A DNA stretch of 12,230 nt from an uncultured Pseudomonadales bacterium (lineage in GTDB: Bacteria; Pseudomonadota; Gammaproteobacteria; Pseudomonadales; IMCC2047), in assembly GCA_947258895.1 (NCBI GenBank), contig CAMYKE010000037.1, positions 1 through 12,230 of the forward strand, read 5' to 3'. The translations under genes were made by a program, and so were the position numbers. This document shows, piece after piece, positions 8,005-12,230 of this stretch (positions are counted from its first letter, which is position 1; each line of letters starts with the position of its first letter). The notes beneath the pieces were generated by a model that was not told where the DNA came from, did no database searches, and saw only the letters and a list, made by a program, of their open reading frames with translations.

Positions 8005-8071
8005 CAAACGCAGTTTGGCCGGGTGCAGCATGGCACCGAATCGTTTACATCAAGTTATGCCCAGGTAGCTC
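8005..8071 (+). repeat. Intact copy of the tRNA-Phe leader repeat
   Basis: This is the second member of the 160-bp-spaced pair, 65/67 identical to 7845-7911. Its leader begins with a small hairpin (CCAAAC-GCA-GTTTGG, 8004-8018) and runs directly into the functional tRNA-Phe gene at 8059. No separate promoter is visible within it. Confidence 0.9.
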
Positions 8072-8134
8072 AGTCGGTAGAGCAGTGGATTGAAAATCCT
8101 CGTGTCGGTGGTTCGATTCCGCCCCTGGGCACCA
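8059..8134 (+). tRNA. tRNA-Phe (anticodon GAA)
   Basis: The 76-nt cloverleaf includes the encoded CCA. The acceptor GCCCAGG/CCTGGGC pairs fully, the D arm is GCTC/GAGC, and the anticodon GAA is at 8092-8094 in loop TTGAAAA. The T arm is GGTGG-TTCGATT-CCGCC, with one G-T pair. The anticodon stem GTGGA/TCCTC has a T-T mismatch at tRNA positions 28 and 42 (8086 and 8100); the tRNA-Phe genes I know have a paired stem here. It sits downstream of yggX as in Pseudomonas and is the probable target of the adjoining element. Confidence 0.97.
8101..8134 (+). other. Probable attachment site (attL) in the tRNA-Phe 3' half
   Basis: An integrase gene lies 67 bases from the end of tRNA-Phe. Elements of this kind usually recombine within the T arm and 3' end of the tRNA, which is left intact. 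The matching repeat that would mark the other end is not in the window, so the core cannot be delimited; the coordinates given are the usual zone. Confidence 0.35.
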
Positions 8135-8181
8135 ATTAAATCAATGACTTACGTCATTTTCGGTTTGGTCAGCACGATTTC

Positions 8182-8200
8182 TTGCGTGAATTTTGCGTGA
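8182..8200 (+). repeat. Direct repeat TTGCGTGA, 11-bp offset, between tRNA and integrase
   Basis: TTGCGTGA occurs at 8182-8189 and 8193-8200, one helical turn apart, just beyond the integrase stop codon and 48 bases after tRNA-Phe. Its place and spacing fit a pair of arm-type integrase or excisionase sites. Upstream, ATGAC-TTAC-GTCAT is a small inverted repeat. Function is inferred only. Confidence 0.4.
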
Positions 8201-8201
8201 C

Positions 8202-9295
8202 CTAGTTGACGCTCAAGCGCCGCAAGACCACCAATTCCGGTCTCCCGCCGCCTCCATCACACACACTATTTACCGCTTCGATCAGCCTTGATAACTCAGC
8301 AGCCGAGTAGTGTGTGGTGATCCTTCCGGAACGATGGCCGAGCAGATCCTGTCGATCTTCGAAGCTAACACCCGCCGCCCGCAACCGGCGACCGAACGTA
8401 TGCTTGAGATCATGAACCCGCACTTGTGTTAATTCCGCACGCTCTCGTGCCTTTAGCCATGCATGGTTCAGGATCCGTCGAACAGGCTTGCCTCGGTATT
8501 GCCTCGGTAGGTAAAGACATGCGTACTGTGATTACCCCGCTGTCCATCTACCACCGATTTAGCAATCCGGTTCAGTACAACCAATCGCTCATCTCCATTT
8601 TTAACGAAGCTTCCCGGAATAATAAACACCGTCGTTGCCAGTTGTGGCACACGGACTTCCCAGTCCCACTGTAGATTGACGATCTCCTGATCGCGGCACC
8701 CCGTATTGACGGCAAACAATGCCATGTGCGCGAGATGCGCCGGCAGTTCCTGAAAGAGCCGCTTTTGCTCTTCCCAATTTAGCGGATAAGGTTGCCGCTT
8801 GTTGGTGTCAGGCAGAAGCTTGATCTTCGGTGCTGCCGCTATCCACGTCATACCGTGCTCATCAATCCACTCCCCAGCGGCCAGATTTAAAATCTGGCGG
8901 ACTACTTTAAGGCCGTGGTTGATAGTGCCGGCTGCCCGTCCTTGATCACGTCGATATTGTATCCAGGGTTGCAACGCACCCATGTGGAGTCGATCCAACC
9001 TGACTCCGCCGATCCATGGCAGGAGCTGTTCCAAGCGTCCGATATCGCAGCGGATACTCCGTTTTTGCTGATGTTCCAGCAGGTACTTGGCTGCCGCTTG
9101 TTCGAACGTTCGTGGTGGCCGAACTCCGTAGACTCGCGCCTGGCGGTTGACCTCGATCAGTCGAGCGAGGAATCGCTCGGCTTCTTCAAGTTCAGGCGTT
9201 TCAGCGCTTGTGCAAACTCGCCGCCCGCCGATGCGCTTGTCAATGTGCCAGATACCCCGTCTCTTGACGAGGCCTGGCGATCGTTTGCGTCCCAT
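8202..9295 (-). pseudogene. Tyrosine integrase, frameshifted by an 11-bp tandem duplication
   Basis: The N-terminal part (from ATG 9295) begins MGRKRSPGLVKRRGIWHIDK, then carries a SAM-like core-binding domain (about 60-140) and the catalytic Arg R201 in NTGCRDQEIVNL, with a possible catalytic Lys at 232. The frame ends prematurely at 8468. The remainder lies in another frame and encodes KPVRRILNHAWLKARERAEL, then HDLKHTFGRRL, LLGHRSG and the Tyr of ITTHYS. Removing one copy of the 11-bp repeat at 8488-8509 leaves 1083 bases, a continuous 360-residue protein of normal integrase length. The HxxR box reads HDLK, a Lys variant that I believe is natural in this subfamily. It overlaps the upstream AlpA-like gene by 139 bases. 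As it stands, the last approximately 95 residues, including the nucleophile, are lost. Confidence 0.94.
8488..8509 (+). repeat. Exact 11-bp tandem duplication inside the integrase
   Basis: TTGCCTCGGTA occurs at 8488-8498 and again at 8499-8509 with no mismatch. It is not a multiple of three and accounts completely for the frameshift. The perfect identity suggests recent slippage, or a reversible slip site. Confidence 0.97.
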
Positions 9296-9522
9296 AGTCG
9301 ATCTCCTATCGGTTGACCGGGACGCCCGTTGCTGGTGACATAATCGTCCACCCAGGCGTCTAATTCAAGTCTGTCGAAGGCGATCCCTTGATCGCCGATT
9401 GGAATTTCCGTCAGAAAAGGACGTACCTCGGCATTAAAGCGGTTGCGGTCCATCCCCAAATACCCTGGCACATCCCGAAAGCGGATGAGTCTGGGTACTA
9501 TTACCGTTGCTCGTTTTTTCAT
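9157..9522 (-). CDS. AlpA/excisionase-like DNA-binding protein
   Basis: The first half of this 121-residue protein has a winged-helix look of the MerR/AlpA type: RFRDVPGYLGMDRNRFNAEV (about 14-33) as the helix-turn-helix, then PIGDQGIAFDRLELDAWVDDY (about 41-61), where the strand and FDRLELDAWV helix resemble the excisionase/AlpA motif. The second half is polar and probably disordered. Such proteins regulate integrase or direct excision. GGAG lies six to seven bases before the ATG. The start overlaps the upstream RepA-like stop by one base (TAATG), and the 3' end overlaps the integrase start by 139 bases in another frame. The exact role is inferred. Confidence 0.7.
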   Translation of the reverse strand: MKKRATVIVPRLIRFRDVPGYLGMDRNRFNAEVRPFLTEIPIGDQGIAFDRLELDAWVDDYVTSNGRPGQPIGDRLWDANDRQASSRDGVSGTLTSASAGGEFAQALKRLNLKKPSDSSLD

Positions 9523-10724
9523 TAGGTCGCTCCTTCGCTATCAAACCCATCACCAGTGTCCGGAACAGGGTTTTTTCTGCCGTTTCTGTCAATTTTGCCA
9601 ATCTTGCCAGCCTCCAGGGGCCCCGCAGCGGGTAGCTCCCAGGCCGATTGTTTGTCAGCGCCATAGCCTCGCTGTTTTGCCAAAACGCCGATCCGTTTGC
9701 GCGCACGGTACACTGTCCGCTCGCTGAAACCTCTTTTCCTGGCCAACTCTAAAACCGTATTGCTCTCAATACTGCCGTCATGTTCAGCCATCAGCTCTTT
9801 AAGCCAACTCTCGGTTTCATTGAGTTGCGTTTCATTACGTTGCTGGGCCTGCTCGCTATCATTCAGTATGTCTCGTGCCGTTCCCTCGACCGCTTCGCCC
9901 CATTCAATGCAGGATGCCTGCATGGCGGGGTGAGATGCAGACTCAACTACCTTGACCGCATAGCTGAAACCCCCGGCATCGGGACCCAGGTTCGACTTGA
10001 CCCGCACCAGCACCCGCTCCTCAGTACCGTTGGCGGTTTGCACCTTTGCCGCCACCCATACCAGCCTCGCCAGAGCGCCGAAGGCCAGAGACCCGGCTAC
10101 ACGCTCCAGCGGATCTCTGCCCACCGATCCCTTGGCCAGGTGCGTGATGCCGAGGGCGGCAAATCCGCATTCCGCGCCAAGATCAACAATCGGCTGCAGC
10201 GCCCGGCGCACATCCCCGTTGTTATTGCTGTCGCTGGCCACCGCCGATACCACCGGGTCCACAACCAATAATGCAACCGAGCGATTCCTGCGGCTAACCG
10301 CCCGGCGCAGCGCCACCACATCGCGGGCCGGATCGAAGGAGCGCCGCTCATCACCCTCCAGCACGCCATGCACGATATGGATGCGAGACAGGTCGGCCCC
10401 GCAGGCGATCAGCCTTGGCACCAAAGTATCGGCCGGGTCGTCCTCGCCGCTCCAGATCACCACATCACCCAAGGGACTTGAGGTTCCGTCGGGCCATTCG
10501 CTTCCCCGGGATAAGGTGGCTGCGATGGCTAATGCGAGCGTGGTCTTGCCGGTGCCCGGCGCACCGGCCAGGACATGGAACTTGCCCCGCGCCAGCCAGT
10601 TGGACCACAACCATTGAATGGGTATTGGGGTTATCTGATTCGCGGAGCGCAGATCAACAATGGGCCGCTCATCGGGTAGGAGGACGGTTACTCCCTCCAG
10701 GCCATCTTTATTTTTTGTAGTCAT
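9522..10724 (-). CDS. RepA-like AAA ATPase (plasmid/phage replicative helicase type)
   Basis: The 400-residue protein has Walker A GAPGTGKTT (54-62), a Walker B-like strand ALLVVD (151-156) and the later motif ITHLAKGS (193-200), the pattern of RepA/AAA_25 RecA-fold hexameric helicases of plasmids and integrative elements. WSGEDDPADTLVPRL (91-105) is also typical. The C-terminus (about 318-352, with RGFSERTVYRARKRIG) is a helix-turn-helix that could bind DNA. A longer frame starts at 10790, but the ATG at 10724 is preferred because GAGGAA precedes it closely and family similarity begins there. It overlaps the upstream 121-aa gene by 17 bases and the next gene by one. The likely role is element replication; replication itself is not shown. 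Confidence 0.8.
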   Translation of the reverse strand: MTTKNKDGLEGVTVLLPDERPIVDLRSANQITPIPIQWLWSNWLARGKFHVLAGAPGTGKTTLALAIAATLSRGSEWPDGTSSPLGDVVIWSGEDDPADTLVPRLIACGADLSRIHIVHGVLEGDERRSFDPARDVVALRRAVSRRNRSVALLVVDPVVSAVASDSNNNGDVRRALQPIVDLGAECGFAALGITHLAKGSVGRDPLERVAGSLAFGALARLVWVAAKVQTANGTEERVLVRVKSNLGPDAGGFSYAVKVVESASHPAMQASCIEWGEAVEGTARDILNDSEQAQQRNETQLNETESWLKELMAEHDGSIESNTVLELARKRGFSERTVYRARKRIGVLAKQRGYGADKQSAWELPAAGPLEAGKIGKIDRNGRKNPVPDTGDGFDSEGAT

Positions 10725-11073
10725 TGAGTTCCTCGTATCGAAAAAGACGGAAATTGCCAGAGGGCGAGATAGCGGCCACATAGGTCGCACCGGCCTGTAA
10801 CAGGTTGCGGGCGGCCGTGAGGACCTGCGCCCAGCGCACGTGATCGAGCGCGATCATCAGAATGGAATGCCCCTGCACTACACGCAGGTCATAGCTTTGG
10901 CCCGGTTCCAGGACGAAACCCCGGCGCCCACCGTACAGGTATTCTTTTTCTGCGTAGCGCCAGGCCGTTTCATAGCCCAGAAATACCCGCAGCTCGCTAC
11001 GCGTCGTATCCAGCCGCTTCGCATAGGGGGGCTGTCTTGGAGAGGGAGTGGACGGAGAGTGGGCCTGATGCAT
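10708..11073 (-). CDS. Uncharacterised 121-aa protein of the element operon
   Basis: I do not recognise this protein. The first 20 residues are Pro/Ser-rich and probably disordered. The rest is compact, with ELRVFLGYETAWRYAEKEYL, then RGFVLEPGQSYDLRVVQGHS and a helix-strand end, HVRWAQVLTAARNLLQAGAT to NFRLFRYEEL. There is no signal peptide or membrane segment. GGGAAG lies six bases before the ATG at 11073, and the gene begins two bases after the upstream recombinase stop. It ends 17 bases inside the RepA-like gene. The context suggests a small accessory factor for replication or integration. Confidence 0.62.
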   Translation of the reverse strand: MHQAHSPSTPSPRQPPYAKRLDTTRSELRVFLGYETAWRYAEKEYLYGGRRGFVLEPGQSYDLRVVQGHSILMIALDHVRWAQVLTAARNLLQAGATYVAAISPSGNFRLFRYEELNDYKK

Positions 11074-11075
11074 GG

Positions 11076-11942
11076 CTAGCTTCCCAGGTACACCGCGACG
11101 ACGTCCCGGCGCTCATGGCCTAACGCCTTGCTGACCGCCAGCCGGGCGTGTCGATCAATCGCTTTCTGCTCGGCCGTGAGTGCCCGTCGGTCAGGACCGC
11201 CGGCCGCCGGTGCTGCCCACCCGGTGAGTTCCCGGTAGCGCGTTTGCGCATAGGCATGACGCAGACCATGCAGGGTCGATAGTCCGGCATTGGCGGTATG
11301 GCGCTCATAAATTCTGAGATGCTCGATATAGTTGCGCGAGGGAGGGATCAGATAGCCTTTGCCCACCAGGGCCTTGGCTTGATTCAGGATTTCCCGTTGG
11401 TGGTGATTGCGAATCGGGATAGGTCTTGCCTTGCCCCCCTTGGTCCAGCTGGCCTGGAGAACAAGATGGTCACCCCGGTCGGCCTGATGCGGATTGATCT
11501 TGATGCACTCTTCGCGGCGTAACCCGAAGGCCGCTTGCAATCTAAGGCTCATGCGTATGTGTACATCTTTTATCTTCGCCAATTGTTCCTCGGTGAGGGT
11601 CCTGGCCTTCGACTCATTGGTCACATACTTCCGGTTGGGGATGCCATAGGCCTCATTCGATTTGGAGATAATCTTGTTCTTGCCAATCTTCTCCGCCCAC
11701 CAGCGCAGGCTCACCATGCGGTTCTTGATGGTGCCAACGCTGAGCTGCTCGTTCTGCCAGCGCTTTACCAGAGCAGCGACGTGCTTCTGCTTGAGGGAAT
11801 TCGCACCCAGTTGCCGATAGCCCAGCTGGTGCAGCTGATCGGCAACCAGGCTCAAGTCCCGCCGGCGTCGGGCCTGCGAGCCATGACTGCCATCGCGGTT
11901 GCGCTGGCAGAGTTGTTTGAGTTGGTAGTTCAGATCCTTCAC
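11076..11942 (-). CDS. Tyrosine recombinase with phage-integrase-type N-terminal domain
   Basis: This 288-residue protein has all catalytic boxes of a tyrosine recombinase: box I LRREECIKIN (R142/R143), the beta-hairpin Lys near TKGGKARP (K168), HGLRHAYAQ (H225-R228), ALGHERRD (H276) and the nucleophile Y285 in VAVYLGS. The N-terminal part (LNYQLKQLCQRNRDGSHGSQ, then the WQNEQLSVGTIKNRM helix) resembles the Pfam Phage_integr_N / Integrase_1 type often carried as cargo in proteobacterial islands. The start is GTG at 11942, with an in-frame TAA directly upstream, so no longer start is possible. The Shine-Dalgarno sequence is weak. It is complete, unlike the other integrase, and heads the visible operon. 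Its own target is unknown. Confidence 0.85.
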   Translation of the reverse strand: MKDLNYQLKQLCQRNRDGSHGSQARRRRDLSLVADQLHQLGYRQLGANSLKQKHVAALVKRWQNEQLSVGTIKNRMVSLRWWAEKIGKNKIISKSNEAYGIPNRKYVTNESKARTLTEEQLAKIKDVHIRMSLRLQAAFGLRREECIKINPHQADRGDHLVLQASWTKGGKARPIPIRNHHQREILNQAKALVGKGYLIPPSRNYIEHLRIYERHTANAGLSTLHGLRHAYAQTRYRELTGWAAPAAGGPDRRALTAEQKAIDRHARLAVSKALGHERRDVVAVYLGS

Positions 11943-11985
11943 TTATCTTTCAACCTATGTGTGATCAGTAACGCTTGGTAAGTTT

Positions 11986-12165
11986 TTATGACGCCTGGTG
12001 ACTGAAAGCCACCGAGGCCCACCGAAGTGGTAATGTCATGGGGTCACAAATCCCCAACAGACCTGAAAATGCCGGTCTTCGGCTATGTCCTGTGTTCTCT
12101 TGGAGACGGGACAGGGCATAAACACAACTGCCAGAACCAAAGTCTCTGGACTTAAGGTGGAGCAT
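11986..12165 (-). CDS. Possible 59-aa ORF with strong ribosome binding site
   Basis: On the minus strand GGAGGA (12177-12172) lies six bases before ATG at 12165, the best Shine-Dalgarno sequence in the element. It opens a 59-codon frame, MLHLKSRDFGSGSCVYALSR and onward, to TAA at 11986. I recognise no domain, and the composition (Arg, Ser, Gly, Leu) is not distinctive. The stop is 43 bases before the GTG of the recombinase, so it may be a first operon gene or a translated leader. The same stretch is rich in inverted repeats, so the open frame could be incidental to a structural element. Confidence 0.4.
   Translation of the reverse strand: MLHLKSRDFGSGSCVYALSRLQENTGHSRRPAFSGLLGICDPMTLPLRWASVAFSHQAS
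11997..12120 (+). repeat. Run of five consecutive inverted repeats upstream of the element operon
   Basis: Five inverted repeats follow each other. GGTGAC/GCCACC is at 11997-12013. CCAC/GTGG is at 12019-12030, which on the minus strand has a TTCG tetraloop. TGGGG/CCCCA is at 12039-12056. AGACC/GGTCT is at 12059-12078. The longest, TATGTCCTGT (12084-12093), pairs with ACAGGGCATA (12111-12120) over 10 bp with one G-T pair on the plus strand, and has an inner TCTC/GAGA stem. It could be a structured leader, an origin region or a recombinase binding region. Positions 12166-12230 show only the ribosome binding site described for the 59-aa frame and nothing else that I can name. Confidence 0.5.
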
Positions 12166-12230
12166 AGAGAGTCCTCCTGTTTTTCAAAATGCGCGCACAG
12201 GTACTCACCATCAACCAGACAATGCCTGGC

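Larger units (their letters stand above)
8135..12230 (-). mobile_element. Left part of a tRNA-Phe-integrated genomic island / integrative element
   Basis: The region from the tRNA 3' end to the window edge carries two tyrosine recombinases, an AlpA/excisionase-like protein and a RepA-like ATPase, all leftward in one compact run. This is the typical content of a tRNA-integrated mobilisable element or phage-related satellite. No capsid, relaxase or conjugation gene is visible here, so the type cannot be decided. The right end is outside the window. Confidence 0.75.

Noticed and set aside
7918..8139. Plus-strand 73-codon frame reading through the spacer and tRNA-Phe
   Set aside because: Its second half is the translation of the tRNA gene itself, a well-known false protein; there is no ribosome binding site.
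9780..10617. Plus-strand frames opposite the RepA-like gene
   Set aside because: Antisense to a gene with clear Walker motifs; composition is that of a shadow.
11943..12230. Right-hand attachment site matching the tRNA-Phe 3' end
   Set aside because: I looked for the T-arm and acceptor sequence of 8110-8134 here and found no copy; the element must extend beyond the window.
8135..12230. A defence system, toxin-antitoxin pair or CRISPR array in the island
   Set aside because: No nuclease, toxin, antitoxin or regularly spaced repeat is visible; every recognisable gene concerns integration or replication.

Overview
The window looks like a chromosomal segment of a gammaproteobacterium related to the Pseudomonas / Cellvibrio / Halieaceae group. 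The evidence is gene order and protein type: a ZapB-like coiled-coil gene directly before zapA, 6S RNA, then the folate gene ygfA; ilvA divergent from rpiA; and asmA-mutY-yggX followed by tRNA-Phe. I cannot place it at genus level from sequence alone.

Positions 1-8134 are core genome. The left edge carries the first codons of a leftward gene, probably ygfB. A near-consensus promoter then drives a short coiled-coil protein and zapA, both linked to FtsZ-ring assembly. The 6S RNA gene (781-960) precedes ygfA (5-formyl-THF cyclo-ligase). ilvA (threonine deaminase) runs leftward, convergent with ygfA and divergent from rpiA (ribose-5-phosphate isomerase). asmA and mutY overlap by 4 bp, and yggX follows; MutY and YggX both relate to oxidative damage and iron-sulfur protection. 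tRNA-Phe(GAA) sits at 8059-8134. About 160 bp upstream of it lies a decayed copy of its leader and first 13 nucleotides.

Positions 8135-12230 are the left part of an integrated mobile element next to tRNA-Phe. All its genes point leftward, toward the tRNA, and are tightly packed. In transcription order they are: a possible 59-aa ORF with a strong ribosome binding site, a tyrosine recombinase with a phage-integrase-type N-terminus, a 121-aa unknown protein, a RepA-like AAA ATPase, an AlpA/excisionase-like DNA-binding protein, and a second tyrosine integrase. That last integrase is broken by an exact 11-bp tandem duplication; removing one copy restores a 360-codon frame. The right end of the element lies outside the window.

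I saw no CRISPR array, toxin-antitoxin pair or recognisable defence system. The least ordinary features are the 11-bp duplication in the integrase, the duplicated and scrambled tRNA-Phe leader, and a 124-bp run of consecutive inverted repeats upstream of the element's operon.
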